From positions 763,101,648-763,165,647 of the forward strand of contig NC_081414.1 of assembly GCF_030272615.1 (NCBI RefSeq): a stretch of 64,000 nucleotides of DNA. Direction: 5' to 3'. A program made the position numbers and the translations under genes. Below, piece by piece: positions 1-13,193 of the stretch. The notes below the pieces were generated by a model. The model had not been told where the DNA came from. It did not search any database and was given only the letters and a program-made list of their open reading frames with translations. Source of the DNA: Cryptomeria japonica. Taxonomy: Eukaryota; Streptophyta; Pinopsida; Cupressales; Cupressaceae. Numbering within the stretch: position 1 is the first letter of the stretch; every line of letters begins with the position of its first letter.

Positions 1-1286
1 TTTTTGTATAATTATAATTTATTAGAACTCTATATCTTTCTTTTTTATTACATAATGTAACTAATATTTATTTATCTTTTTCCTCACCATTGGTTAAATA
101 AGGTATGGGGCTTCCAATGGTTCATACCGATCGTGAATAATATTTGATTATTTAGTTTCCTCTTCTAACCTTCTAGGGTAGATTTTCTACTTTTAAATTA
201 ACACAGGGAAGATCATAAGACCATATGAGGTAGGGCAAAATAGCCTTCATAATTTGTAGAAAATTCCAAAAATTGCTTTTTCCATTCCAACTTAGTACTA
301 CTAATATTCAAAACTCTCATCTTCTGGCTGTTCAAGTATTTCTCACTATGTCTTTTCCAATATAATTTGTATTTGTCAACGGACCCTTGATCTTCTAATG
401 AAGAGACTCAGACATCATAAGGGATGAGGTCAGGATCATGCCCCGAGCAAATTTGGTGGAATGGATAGACTGGCAACTTACACCAATGCATAAATTCCCT
501 TAGTCTTAACTTTGAATGCATTTCTATTTTGCAGGAAAGGCTTATCAAGATTAACTCCCCAAATTGTTTTCAAGGGACTGGCATCACACGCTAGAGAAAA
601 CAAAAAGGTGCCCTGAACTATTTTATTACATCTCTGACAAAAAATATTGACATGGTTTGAATTTGTATAATTTTATTTTACATTTATAATCATATAAATT
701 GCTATCGACGTTATCCATTGCACCTCACCTAAGTGCAAGCACTAGTTATAAATATTTTCAAAGTGAAAGGGATTATTCAATTCAGAAAGGGGACGAGGAC
801 AACATGATATTTTCTTTTCAAGCACAATGTTTTGTACAGGGGTATGGGAGTTTGTGAGTTTTTTATTTTCATCAAGGAAATAAAGGAGATATTTTGAATC
901 TATTTATTTATTTATTTATTCATATTTCCTTTTTTATGTGGCTTTGTAATTATTATTTGATGTCTTCTTCGTTATATCAAATTATGTATGTTTTTGTTAT
1001 AGAGTCTGCAAATTCTAATTTAGTCATGAATTTGAAAAGAATTACCACTTTTTCTCTTGATTATCGTTTGTAAGTACATAGTGAATGATTTGTGTATCAT
1101 TCATCTTTGTTCTTTTTATTCTGAGTTTATAATCACATTTGTGTCATGACTATGCATAGATTTTATCTTTGCCTTTCTTTCTTTCTGGTCAAAAGCATAC
1201 CTTTGAAAACCAAATTTTGTCATACTAAAGATCTACTCCTCTTAAATGTAAAGGAAGATCACAAATACAATGGTAATATCTCCAAT
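1..1286. other. Unassigned AT-rich sequence
   Basis: I see no convincing gene here. Reading frames are short and broken on both strands, and no LTR, TIR or tandem repeat stands out. A short (tatt)n stretch lies near 900-920. The sequence resembles old degraded repeat DNA. Confidence 0.4.
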
Positions 1287-1446
1287 TGTTGGTGGTATTT
1301 ATCTTTATTAGTTGGGCAGTTATAGCTAAAAACAATTATTTTTCATAAAGACAAACCTATTAACCGATAGTTGTAAGAATATCAACTGTTAATAGTTAGT
1401 TATGACAATCTCTCTTATAGTTGTAAGTGATGTCAGAACTTATGAT

Positions 1447-1534
1447 AGATTTTATAATAACTATTAGGTGTGTAAGAACACCTGTCATATAGATTTTATA
1501 ATAACTATTAGGTGTGTAAGAACACTTGTCATAT
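1447..1534 (+). repeat. 44-bp tandem duplication
   Basis: Two adjacent copies starting AGATTTTATAATAACTATTA at 1447 and 1491 differ at about one base (cacctgtc versus cacttgtc). They lie in the presumed U3 of the LTR, upstream of its TATA-like motif. Confidence 0.9.
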
Positions 1535-1690
1535 CGCATTACAGTAAATTTTGGGTGCCCAAGTTTGGAGGTATGTCCAAGGACCTATAAAATAATGTAC
1601 AAGTGCTATTTGCATGCTTAAGATGGTTGGAAAATGTGCCACTTGCTTTTGGATGATAGATGTAATTTGGGCTAGCCTCCTCACTTTATT

Positions 1691-1702
1691 TCTCTATAAA
1701 TT
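1691..1702 (+). promoter_or_regulatory. TATA-like box of the LTR
   Basis: TCTCTATAAATT fits a plant TATA box and lies about 375 bp upstream of the PBS, a plausible place for the U3/R promoter. Context only; no expression evidence. Confidence 0.4.
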
Positions 1703-2071
1703 GGATGTCTTGGAGAGTATAATGTATTGAGTTTTATGTAGGAGAAGTTGAGCTGCTAGAATCATTTTGAGTGTAAGATTGATTGTGGTATACTCCTATT
1801 TAGGAATCTTAGTTGCGTGATTGTATTGGAATTTCTTTGTTTATAGATAATACAAAGTGTTGTGCTTTTGGAGTGTGGGTTTTTTCAACTGAAAGGGTTA
1901 CCTCCATATTGTATATCACGTGTTCATAATGGTAATATTTATGCATATTTAATATCACTTTTTGTATGTGTTTCTTTATTGCAGCAATTAAGATTTGTAG
2001 GAAAAAATGACATAACCTATCCCACTAGGTTATTGTTTGGAAGCATTTTCCCAAAATTTCTTCCTATCAAT

Positions 2072-2083
2072 TGGTATTAGAGC
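2072..2083 (+). other. Primer-binding site, initiator tRNA-Met type
   Basis: TGGTATTAGAGC differs by one base from TGGTATCAGAGC, the common plant copia PBS complementary to the initiator tRNA-Met 3' end. It sits 2 bp after the proposed LTR end. Confidence 0.6.
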
Positions 2084-2727
2084 CTGACCATTTTTGGTCC
2101 TGTTATAGTATCCAGAACAAAACCTGACACCATGTCCCAATATGTTTGGGATACGATATATTGAAATGATTAGGACATCATAAGGTTCTATTTAGTAGAC
2201 TCCATTGAGTGACTCCTACTAAGAACAATAGGTTGATGTAGAAAAATTGATCCATACATCTCAATAGACCAACAAATCCCTTACCAAGTAACCTCTTTTC
2301 TTAGAAAGGTTCATTTAGTTATCAACCAAGGATACATATTCTTGGATGATGATGGCACCATATGTGCAACCAAAGGCTCCACAAGTTATCAATCAATTGT
2401 GTATAGGAAGTTAATTGAATTCAACAATTGACGAAGAATGTAAAAAATGTTGGAAGTAAATCCGTCTATGCAATAATGGTTGTGGGTCACTTGTTAATTG
2501 ACACAACAATGGCTATGGGTGATACAAACTATAAGTATGCTATAAATTAAGACTCACAATCTATTCTATTAGTATCATTAATGAATTATATCAATTCAAC
2601 TCAAGAAGAATTTAACACAATAATTAATCTACCAAGGTAATTAACAAATTAGCTAACATCAACATAAATAATCTAAATTGCCTATTAATGGGCCTAAACG
2701 GGTTCATCCTTTGAAGGTGAAACAAGG
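2084..2727. other. Internal remnant, no gene recognised
   Basis: After the PBS an ATG occurs at 2132, but the frame is soon interrupted by several stops. No gag motif or zinc knuckle is visible. Probably decayed element interior. Confidence 0.35.
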
Positions 2728-2730
2728 ACA

Positions 2731-3039
2731 GTGGTTTGGAAATCCCCAGATCAAGATTGGATTAAGATGAATTTGGATGGAGCTTCAAAGAGGAATCAAA
2801 GACCATCTAGAGCAGGTTGTGTAGCCAATGATTATCAAGGTAAAATTATTGCTACATGCAGTCAAAGACTAGGTTGGGGTACCAATAATGAATCAAAAGT
2901 AAATGGTGCCCTCCTTGCAATATACGTGGCAAATAATTTGGCTGTGGAGAATCTTCATCTTGAAGGGGACTTGAAAATTATTGTTAATGCACTTTCAAAA
3001 GGGCAAGCAGATAATTGGAAAATTGACAAGATCATCTAG
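2731..3039 (+). pseudogene. RNase H-like domain fragment of a plant LINE
   Basis: The 102-codon frame reads as the RNase H fold found at the C-terminus of plant non-LTR retrotransposons. It opens with a W(I/L)K(M/I)N(L/F)DGAS-like strand (residues about 10-18), where D is the first catalytic acidic residue. It then has a 'G..A.D.QGKI' segment, and an 'LEGD' strand near residue 77 with a further acidic residue. The C-terminal 'REGN..AD' part is missing and no start is meaningful, since the domain is normally internal to ORF2. No RT is found next to it, so it is a severed piece. It could also derive from a domesticated RNase H gene, but sequence decay nearby makes a LINE relic more likely. Confidence 0.7.
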
Positions 3040-3044
3040 AATAT

Positions 3045-4360
3045 CCAACAACTTGTTAGAACCCTAAATTTCACAACAACACCCCTGAAATGATCACCAA
3101 GATTTTGTATTTAAAATGGTGAAAGGTTGAAGCTACATAAGTTTTCTTTTACCTAGTATAAAATCCCACATACTATCTCCATTATATACTAAATCCTATG
3201 TGAATAATCCCTGATAGACCTAAGAAAGATTAGTAAAATAACCTTTACCAATCAACATTTTATGTATATATCAGAATAGCTATTCAGATATGGTAAATCA
3301 ATGTTAGATATTGATATTGGGATAGCTAACCCGATCCAATAAATCAGTGTTGAACATGGACATCAAGATAGAAATGCCAAACATGAAGTCTTGATTGCCT
3401 GTCAAAATAACTAATAAAGGAGAAACAACAATTCTTTGTGATCTCGATATCCTAATAGCATTACATTAGTATAGTTATACCGAATGCAATATTTGAGATG
3501 CTTATCAAAACAACCACCAAATGTGGAGAAGTAGTATTTTGTAATGCTGAAAGAGTAAGCTATCCCAACACACACATTTCAAGATATTTCATACTGATAC
3601 AAGTCTTGTCAGAATAGTATACAAGATCGGGGTAAGTCTAGAAGGTTGTCCAAATGATGCGAGTTATCCTGACAAAGGAAAATAAAATAAAATGTATCAA
3701 AAAAGCATTATGCAAGCATATCGGAATAACTTATGAAGTCAGAATAGCACATCAAGAGGGTTCCAATTACTCAGACTATCCCGATGGTGAATGAATAGAA
3801 TGGCATCGGGAAACTATCCTAATTATGCACTTATGACCGATGAATTGACATCAGCAAAATGCATGGCAATAAATGGAAATGAAGATGATACCCCTATCAG
3901 TACAACTAATGAAATCTGAATAATGGATTATCTATAATTTGATAGTACATCCTATTCCGAAAGGGAGTATATGTAATGACATTGGAACAATTACTCTGAC
4001 AACACACTCTCTATTGAATACCTCTATTGGAATAACTTATAGTGAAAGGTATAATCAAAGGTGAAAATATTCATCGGGATAACTTGTGAAGTCAGGCATA
4101 TAGTTTTTTGGTATGTTGACAATTAAAACAATCATGATAAGCACTATCCAAGATGCATTCAACATATAGGTAACTCGAAGAGCAAGATTAAGCTGTTAAT
4201 TACTTATTGGTATAATCTCTGCCAAAAATGAAAGAGTTTCCAACAACAACAAAGCAGAAAGACGCCAAACTAGAAGACATGATGAATAAAGTGAAGGGAC
4301 GTAACCCTAATATAGGATATTTATATGTAAAACATTAAAAGGGATAGAGGAGGATAGTGA
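3045..4360. other. No gene recognised
   Basis: About 1.3 kb with stops in every frame. The words 'cccgat', 'tcgggat' and 'aacttgtgaagtcagg' recur irregularly, as in degraded LTR sequence, but I could not pair it with another copy in the window. Confidence 0.35.
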
Positions 4361-5530
4361 GAGAATGAGAGATTTTAGGAGATATAATATTAGATTTTGT
4401 AATATATGATGTCGTAAGGGCATTATCACTATTTTAATACACATTTTCAAGCAATACAAGAGCCATTTCTTCTATTTTCAAATTATGCTATGGTCTCTTT
4501 CATTTTCAAATAAGTTCTCTATTATAATTATCTGTGGTTGATAATTAATACTCTAAATCACCGTGTGAAGAAATTGTATACTATTACATAGTTGGAGAAT
4601 CAAAATACATTTGAGAATCAGTTTTCCAGTTGTGTCTTGTCTAATTGGTCTTTCGCAAGGAAAATTAAATTCAATTAGAATAACTGTGAAAAATATTATA
4701 CAATTATATAGCATTGGAGGTTGGGTAGTTGACAGATCCATCCAAGGGAGGATTTAAAAATTGTCTTTCAGAGTTATACATAGGGTTTGCAAATGAATGA
4801 ATATATTGCCCAAAAGAAATAAGGCACCAATCTAATTACATACAAATTTCAATTCAAATCACTTATCCACATTTTTTTCAGTTTTTGTAATGAGAGAATA
4901 AGAGATTTTAGGAGAATGAGATAATACAATATTTTAGGGGATATAATATCAGATTTTGTAATATATCATACCATAAGGAGATATAAGATAGCAGATTAGA
5001 ATGAGAGAATAAGAGATTTTAGGAGATATAATATCATATTTTATAATATATTATATCGTAAGGGCATTATCGCTATTGTAATACACATTTTCAAGCAATA
5101 CAAGAACTAGTTCTTCTATTTTCAAATTGTGCTATGGTCTCTTTCATTTTATAATTAGTTCTCTATTATAATTGTCTGTGGTTGATAATTACTACTCTAA
5201 ATCAACATGTGAAGAAATTGTATGTTGTTACATAGTTGGAGCATCAAGATAAATCTGAGAATCGTTTTGCTTGTTGTATCTTGTCTAATTAGTCTTTCAC
5301 AAGGAAAACCAAATTCAATTAGACTAACTATGAAAAATATTATACAATTATATAGCATTGGAGGTTGGGTAGTTGATAGATCCATCCAAGGGAGGATTTT
5401 AAAATTATCTTTCAGAGTTATAAATAGGATTTTCAAGTGAATGAATCTATTTCCCAGAATAAAGAAGGCACCGGTCTAATTACATACAAATTTCAATTCA
5501 AATAACTTATTCACACTTTTTTAGTTTTAT
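4361..5530 (+). repeat. ~643-bp tandem duplication
   Basis: Two direct copies follow each other: the unit starting gagaatgagagattttagga at 4361 recurs near 5004, and the marker gcattggaggttgggtagtt at 4711 recurs at 5355. A partial third copy of the unit start lies near 4890-4975. The copies differ by scattered substitutions of roughly 10%. Short open frames on both strands are shared by the two copies but have no recognisable domain, so I do not call genes. Confidence 0.85.
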
Positions 5531-5673
5531 TTTTGTGTTAGTAGGAGATATAAGTAAAAGTTAGAAGGAAGGATAGCTCAGAAATTAGAATGGTAAGATA
5601 ATTTATCTTGAAGACATGTGCCACTTTGAGATAAACAAAAAAGGTATAAAGTCAAGTCCAACAAAGTCACATA

Positions 5674-7137
5674 TGATGATATGATGAAAGAATAAGGATC
5701 CAATAGAATACTGAGAGGAGGGGGGGGGTTGGATCAGTATACTAAAAAATATGATACAAACTCCCAAACTCAAAATAAACTTATCAACAAATAACTCAAT
5801 CGAGATAATATCTACAAACATTACCAACATCAACCAATCATCAACTGGTATGACTGTTATACCAACTTAGCAGTAAACAAATTCAATCTTGTAAACATCT
5901 ACAATGCTCAATCATATGTCAACATATTCATCTCTCAATGCTTCCAATTATCATGCCATATCAGAATAATTAAGTTAACCAAATCAATAAATAAGATCAT
6001 AACCACAAAAACATTCATCACATGACACAAATATTTATAAGTGGAAAACCCAAATAGGTAAAAACCACGGTGAGATGAGACTCACAAGGATAGCTATCTG
6101 AACTCTTTTGAAGTTTGCCCTATTAGGAGCCAAGCCTGTTAAAGCTTTACAATAAGTCCTGTTAAGAACTAATTTTGGTTAGGAATCACTTGGTTAAGGG
6201 ATTTACAAATATGCCTTGATGAAAAGCACAATACCCTATTAAGAGTAACCTCACTGGAGGATTTGAGAATCCAAACTAATGGACCACATTGTTAGAGGAT
6301 TTAGAAATTAACCAATCTTGTTAGAGCTTACCCGGTTAGGGGATTTTGATTTCTTCTGTAATTGTTAGAAAACAACAAGTTTTCTTGGTTTGTCTGAATA
6401 ACACTACTTCTGCTTGATTATATTCTTCTTAAGCTTCAACCCACCTTTACACAAACTGTAGATCCATCCACTAGTTTGTCAACCACAGACTCAACTAGTT
6501 TTCTCCAATCTTGTCAACTTTGCCAACAACTTAACAAAACAATACCATTGACCTTAAATACAAATCAACTAGTTTGGTAACACAACAAAAACCTAATTCT
6601 CATCATCAAGATTACAAACAAGTCAATACACTCTTGACCATTAGAAATCATAACAATCTCTTCACATTAATCAAGAAAATTCCAATCGATCCATGATCAC
6701 TGCTTCATCGGACTTTGTAACTCATCAGGCACTATGCATTTGATGCAATCCACTTTGCTCCTTTCCAAGATAACAAACACACCAAATCAATTTGAACTTA
6801 TCCTCATACAATGATCAGACATGTCTCCATCATTACCGCTTAACATAAACCAACTGACTTGATCAGTTAGGTTTTACCAAAGATATCTAGTAGGGTTTAC
6901 CAGTTTATATAACATAGAAATGTTTAACCTTATACATTGGTTCAACTTACAAACTACCATATACCGGTTTACAACATCTTCCACAAATTTTATCATACTA
7001 GTTACAATACAGTAGTAATAACAACAATAACATCAACAATATCATGAATATCATTGACTAGTTCAATTGACATCAATGACAACATATCATTAATGAAATC
7101 TATATGCAAAATGCCAACAAACTGAAAAATGCCAACA
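5674..7137 (-). repeat. 3' LTR of copia 1
   Basis: A 1,464-bp repeat that begins TGATGATATGATG and ends TGCCAACA on the plus strand, so TG...CA termini in both readings. It pairs with 11665-13130. Confidence 0.92.
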
Positions 7138-7150
7138 ATCTCCCCCTTTG
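7138..7150 (-). other. Polypurine tract of copia 1
   Basis: On the minus strand the sequence CAAAGGGGGAGAT lies immediately upstream of the 3' LTR start TGTTGGCA. This is the expected second-strand priming site. Confidence 0.8.
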
Positions 7151-7487
7151 CCATTGATGGCAATACAAATATCAAAACCTCTGATTGCTATTGTAATTAG
7201 TGAATAGGAATCCTGGTTTACATACAAAGTATTCACCATGCTCTGTCTATCATTAATCTATCACTGGTTCACTTAATCAGACACATAATTCTTCTCCCTA
7301 ATCACATAATTCTTCTCCCCCTTTGAGAGCAATGCCAAATGAAAAGTAAAATTTATAATATCAAAATTCTCACTGTGTATTAACATACTACAACTTGATG
7401 CTCCCCTTGTGGAATACATCCACTCCTTCATCAATCTATGTAAAATTTTGTAAGTAATTCAAGGACTGATGCAATCAGTGTCATGCT
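7151..7487 (-). other. 3' untranslated part of copia 1
   Basis: About 340 bp between the end of pol and the polypurine tract. No envelope-like ORF is visible. Confidence 0.6.
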
Positions 7488-10400
7488 TCAACTGATTTCA
7501 TGAAGAGGGACAATCCCCAACTGACTTCTAAGATACTCAAAAGTGGTCTTAGGTAGAGGTTTGGTAAAGATATCTGCAAGCTTCTCTTGGGTAGAAACAT
7601 GCTCCAAGATAACATCTTTACTTTGAACTTTCTCCCTTAAAAAGCGATACTTCAATTTAATGTGCTTAGTCCTTGAGTGCAAAACAAGATTCATAGAACT
7701 ATTAGTTACACTTTTATTATCACACAAAATCTTGATAGGTTCTAAGATCTTCATATTAAAACCTTCCAAAATGTGTCTCATCCAAATAGCTTGTGTGCAA
7801 TTCATATAAGTTGTTACATACTTAGCTTCAGCAGTAGATTGTGAAGTACAACTCTTCTTTTTACTACTCCATGAAACTAGCCTTCCTCCTAAAAAGAATG
7901 CTCCACCGGTAGTACTCTTTCGGTCATCAATATTTCCTGCCCAATCAACATCAATGTATACCTTCAAATCAAAATGTACTCCATATGAATACCATAACCC
8001 ATAGTCAACTGTACCTTTCAGATATCTAAAAATTCTCTTGGTTGCTATCAAATGTGCTTCCTTTGGATTTTTATGAAAACTAGAAACAATATCAACTACA
8101 TGGGCAATATCCAGTCGACTGTGAACAACATAATGTAATTTTCCAATTATTGATATGTATTCCTTCTCATCGATAGACTTAGATGCATCTTCCTTGGACA
8201 ATTTACAACCTGTAATCATTGGAGTTCCAACTAGTTTACAGTCACTCATTCTAAAAGTCTTTAAAACCTCTTTCACATACTTGGATTGAGTAATGAAAAT
8301 ACCATTCTTCAAATGTTGTATCTGCAAGCGTATGAAATTTTTTATTTCCCCTACTAATGACATCTCAAACTCATTCTTCATTTCATTTGCAAAACTATTG
8401 CTCATGACATCATTACCTCCAAATATAATATCATCAACAAATACTTCACTGACCAGTATTTTATCTCCTTCAAACTTGAGATAAATGTTGTTGTCATCAC
8501 TATTTCTTGCAAAGCCTATCTTCATCAGATGTGTATGAATCCTTTCATACCATGCTCTAGGTTCCTGCTTTAATTCATACAAAGCTTTGTGCAATTTGCG
8601 TACCATGTCTTCTTTGTCTGTCAATGCATAACCATCAGGCTGATCTATATAAACTTCTTCTTCCAATATCCCATTCAAAAATGCAGACTTAACATCCATC
8701 TAGTATACCTTGAACTTCTTGTAAGATGCAAATGCAAGTAATGTTCTAACTCCTTCCAGCCTTGCTACTAGTGCAAAATTTTCTCCATAATCCTCTCCTT
8801 CTTCTTGCACATAACCTTTGCATACTAATCTTTCTTTGTTGTGAACTACAACACCATCGTCATTTAACTTGTTTCTGAACACCCATTTAGTACATATGAC
8901 ATTCTTGTTTACCGGTCGGGGTACTAGGGTCCAAGTGTTATTTTTCTCAATCTGATCCAATTCCTCTTCCATTGCTTTTACCCAATGATCATCACCAAAT
9001 GCCTCCTTAGCACTTCTAGTTCAATGGAGGAGATCATGCAAGAGTTCTCTCTAACTCTTCTTCTAGGAAGTACTCCATCATCCTTATCCCTAATAATCTG
9101 CTCAGGACTGTGATTCAGTCTCACATATCTAGGAGTAACATGATCATTATCCTCATGTTCAACTTCTTCATCATCTTCTACTTCTGATATTATCTATTTT
9201 GATTAAACAAGTACATCAGGATTTGCCTTACTCGTTTCAAATTTAACAGTTTCAGGTTCCAAAATAAAAATGCAAGGATCTTCATCCTTTCTCTCTGAAC
9301 TGGTTCCTTCTAAAACTTTAGGACTTTCATCTACATGAACATCAACACTCTCGACAATTCTCTATGTCTAGTTATTGAAACATTTGTAGGCCTTACTCTT
9401 GGTGGAATATCCAAGAAATATGCCTCCATCACTCTTTGCTTCAAACTTGCTAATGTAATCACCTCTTTTAATAAAACATTTACTACCAAAGATCTTGAAA
9501 TAACTAACATCAGGTGACCTCCCATACCAATACTCATAAGGTGTCTTGTCCTTACCTTTTTTCACCAAAACCCAGTTCATAATGTAGACCATTGTACTTA
9601 CAACTTCTCTCCAAAATGTTTTTGCCACACCTCCTTGTATCAACATAGTTCTACTTGGTTCAACTACTGACCGGTTGTTTCTTTCTACTATACCATTCTA
9701 TTGTGGTGTCCTTGGTGTAGAAAGCTATCGCTTCATACCATTCTCATCATAGTACTTAGTGAACTCCATAGAAGTAAATTCACCGCCTTGATCTATTCCT
9801 AGACATTTAATCTTTTTGCCACTCTCTTTCTCAATTAAGGCCTTGAATGCCTTGAATTTAACAAAAGATTCATTCTTATCTTTCAAGAATGTGGCCCACA
9901 CCATCCTTGAACAATCATTAGTGAATATCATGAAATATCTATCACTTGAAATGCTTTTAGTTCTTATTGGTCCACATAGATCCGTATGAACCAAATCTAA
10001 CAAGTTCTTCACTGAGAAAGACTTGCACTTGAAAGTAGAAGAAGTCATCTTCCCTAATCGACATTCTTTACAAAGAACATTAACCAATTTGTCTATCTGA
10101 GGTAGACCTCTTACTGTCTTAGATTTACTCACTTTAACAATATTGTCAAAATTTATATAACAAAATCTTTTATGCCAAAGCAAGCTATCATCTATTTTTG
10201 CAATCAAAAAGTTGCTAACTTTTGGATTAAGATGAAATAGATTACCTCTGGTTTGTTTACTGGTTGCAATCAATTCACCTTTGTTATCAGAGATTTTGCA
10301 CATACCATTTCTAAACTCCAGTGGGTATCCTTTGTCATTTAGCTATGCTGCACTCAAAAGATTATGCTTAAGACCTTCAACCCAATGAACATCGTCAACA

Positions 10401-11593
10401 CTGCTGTTCCCATTAAGAGAAATAACTCCCTTACCTTTAACCATACAGGGTGAGTCATTGCCAAATTTGACAACACTGCCATCAAATTCCTTCAAGGAAA
10501 GAAATTTGCTCCGATCACCAGTCATGTGATGTGAACAACCACTATCAATGATCGAATCATCAGAGCTATCCATTCTGGATACTAGAGTCTTCTGATCAGA
10601 TGTTTCTTCCTTAATAGCCACAAACACAATATCTTCACTAGCATCATCATCAGATTCATCATCAGTAATACCACTGTCAATAGCCAGAGACAATCTCTTG
10701 CCTTTACCCTTATATTTCTTAAATTTGTCTCTCCTGTATTCATTTTCACTATTAGGGCAATTAGCTGTTATATGACCAATCTTATTGCAAGAAAAACATT
10801 TCAGCGATAGCTTACCTCTATATTTACCAGTGCCTCTAGGCAATCATTTTACCAACAATGCTTCAAGCTCCACTAAACTATCTTCATCATCAACATCTCT
10901 ATTGGATCTAGATTCATAGCTATGTTCGGTGTCTCTACTTCTTCTCACAAATGGGTTAGAGACAGAAGCTCTGAAAACAGATTTTGATTTTTGTACACTA
11001 CCATCATAGCCATTTAGCTCAAAAGTAGTAAGTTTGCCAATAATAGAGTCAAGAGTTAACTTAGTCTTGTCAATGGCTTTTAGCTCCTGAATAGCTGCAA
11101 CTTGAATAACATTAACCGGTAGCAAGGTTCTGTATACCTCACTGAGAATTGTGGCATCTTCCACTTTCCCTCCTGCAATTTGTATTTCATCAACTATTTC
11201 TTTAATCCTTTGACCATACTGCTAGATATTTTCACCTTTAGACATTCTCATGTCATCAAACTTTCCTCTTAAAATCTCTTCTTTAGGAATCTTAACATGT
11301 TGATCACCGCTATAAATCACTTCAAGTTTTTTCCACACTTCATATGTAGTTTCAAGACCATGAACATCTATATATTTAGCATCAAATAGGGAACTGATAA
11401 TAGCCTCTAATGCTTGATGATTCTCTTTCTATTCTTTCTTCTGGTCATCAGTCAGAGTACCAATAGGTGCAACATATTGACTTTCTACATGCTCCCAATA
11501 CTGACTACCAAGACTTTTAATGTAAATCTTCATTTAGTCGCTCCATATCCTATAGTTATCATTGTTGAACTTAGGACCTTCTTTCTTCATCAT
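7488..11593 (-). pseudogene. Copia 1 gag-pol polyprotein, broken
   Basis: This was a single frame starting at an ATG at 11593. Domains in order: a copia-type gag; a CCHC zinc knuckle CFSCNKIGHITANC (about 10750-10792); aspartic protease with DSGCSHHMTG (about 10520-10550); integrase with catalytic D in LVHTDLCGPI, D in GIDQGGEF and E in NGIVERNNR, while the second His of the zinc domain is lost (FCYI); RT with FVDDIIFG; RNase H with DVDWAG and the terminal ADIFTKPL. In-frame stops lie at 11534, 11429, 11222, 10844, 10343, 9725, 9698, 9368, 9362, 9203, 9194 and 8700. A one-base loss near 9020 shifts the frame between integrase and RT. No functional polyprotein can be made. Confidence 0.95.
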
Positions 11594-11650
11594 GATCTAC
11601 AAGATCTTTTCCTCAAGCTGTTAGGCTTTAGGTTAAAGAGGACCTAAGAC

Positions 11651-11662
11651 GCTTTGATACCA
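11651..11662 (-). other. Primer-binding site of copia 1
   Basis: The minus strand reads TGGTATCAAAGC, one base from the standard initiator tRNA-Met PBS, 2 bp inside the 5' LTR edge. Confidence 0.88.
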
Positions 11663-11664
11663 AT

Positions 11665-13130
11665 TGATGATATGATGAAAGAATAAGGATCCAGTAGTAT
11701 ACTAAGAGGGGGGGAGGGGTGACTTAGTATACTCAAAAATCTGATACAAACTCCGAAACTCAAAATAAACTTATCAACAAATAACTCAGTCAAGATAATG
11801 TCTTCAAAGATTACCAACATCAACCAATCACCAACTGGTTTGACTGTTATACAAACTTAACAGTAAAAAACTTCAATGTTGTAAACATCAATAATTCTCA
11901 ATCATATGTCAACATATTCATCTCTCAATGCTTCCAATTATCATGCCATATTAGAAAAATTAAGTAGTTAACCAAATCAACAAATAAGATCATAACCACA
12001 AAAACATTCACCACTTGACACAAATATTTATATGTGGAAAACCCAAATAGGTAAAAACCATGGCGAGATGAGACTCACAAGGATAGCTATCTGAACTCTT
12101 CTAAAGTTCGCACTATTAGGAGCCAAGCCTGTTAAAGATTTACAATAAGTCCTGTTAAGAACTGATTCCACTTAGGAATCACCCAATTAAGGGATTTACA
12201 AAAATGCCTTTATCAAAAGCACAATACCCTGTTTGGAGTAACCTCGCTGGAGGATTTGAGAATCCAAGCTAATGGACCACCTTGTTAGAGGATTTAGAAA
12301 GTAACCAAGCTTGCTAGAGCTTACTCAGTTAGGGGATTTTGATTTCTGTTGTAATTGTTAGAAAACAACAGGTTTTATTGTTCTATCTGAATAGCACTAC
12401 ATCTGCTTGATTAGATCCTTCTTAAGCTTCAATATGTCTTTGAACAAATTGTAAATCCATCCACCGGTTTGGCAACCACACACTCAACTGGTTTTCTCCA
12501 ATCTTGTCAACTTTTCCAACAAGTTAACAAAACAATATCACCAACCTTAAATACAAATCCAATAGGTCAGTAACACAACAAAAACCTAATTCTCATCATC
12601 AAGATTACAAACAAGTCAGTACAATCTTGACCATTTAGAAATCATAACAATCTTTTCACATTAATCAAGAAAATTCCAACCGCTCCATGATCACGGCTTC
12701 ATCAGACTTTGTAACTCATCACATGCTATGCATTTGATGCAATGCACTTTGCTCCTTTCAACCATAACAAATGTGCCAAATCAATTTGAACTTATCCTCA
12801 TACAATGATCACACGTGTCTCCATCATTACCGCTTAACATAAAACAACAAATTTGATTGGTTAGGGTTTATCAAATACAACTGGTAAGGTTTAACGGTTT
12901 ACATAACATCAAAATGTTTAACCTTATACACCCGTTCAACTTACAAACTACCATATACCTGTTTACAACATCTTCCACAAAGTTTATCATACTGGTTACA
13001 ATACAATAGCAATAACAATAATAACATCAACAATATCATGAATATCATTCACTGATTCAATTAACATTAATGACAACATATCATTAATGCAATCTATATG
13101 CAAAATGCCAACAAACTGAAAATGCCAACA
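11665..13130 (-). repeat. 5' LTR of copia 1
   Basis: A 1,466-bp repeat pairing with 5674-7137 and ending next to the PBS. A G-rich run near 11704-11716 has the same position as a G run in the other LTR but differs in sequence. Confidence 0.92.
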
Positions 13131-13193
13131 ATATATGCTCATAATTGATATGTTGATATTGCCAATATTTTGATTTGGTAAGGGGACAGCGAT

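Larger units (their letters stand above)
1287..2069 (+). mobile_element. Copia-type LTR, 5' LTR or near-solo LTR
   Basis: The segment starts with TGTTGG, the usual start of a copia LTR, and ends just before a primer-binding-site-like sequence. A TATA-like motif lies at about 1693-1700, so the region upstream would be U3. A 44-bp tandem duplication sits in U3. No matching 3' LTR and no recognisable gag-pol follows, so this is a truncated element or an old remnant with its PBS. The left boundary rests only on the TGTTGG start and is uncertain. Confidence 0.5.
5674..13130 (-). mobile_element. Complete decayed Ty1/copia retrotransposon (copia 1)
   Basis: A 7,457-bp element on the minus strand with both LTRs (5674-7137 and 11665-13130), an initiator-Met type PBS next to the 5' LTR, a polypurine tract next to the 3' LTR, and gag-protease-integrase-RT-RNase H order, which is diagnostic of copia. 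The flanking 5-mers are acata (5669-5673) and atata (13131-13135), a target-site duplication with one mismatch. Long LTRs and the wording of the gag zinc region and RT resemble the Sirevirus branch; that is an inference. The LTRs differ at about one base in ten over the first ~250 bp, so the insertion is old. It interrupts or abuts an ankyrin-repeat gene relic on its right. Confidence 0.95.

Noticed and set aside
4553-5440. Similar 62-79 codon frames in both tandem units
   Set aside because: Frames exist on both strands, lack a domain, and their similarity is explained by the DNA duplication.
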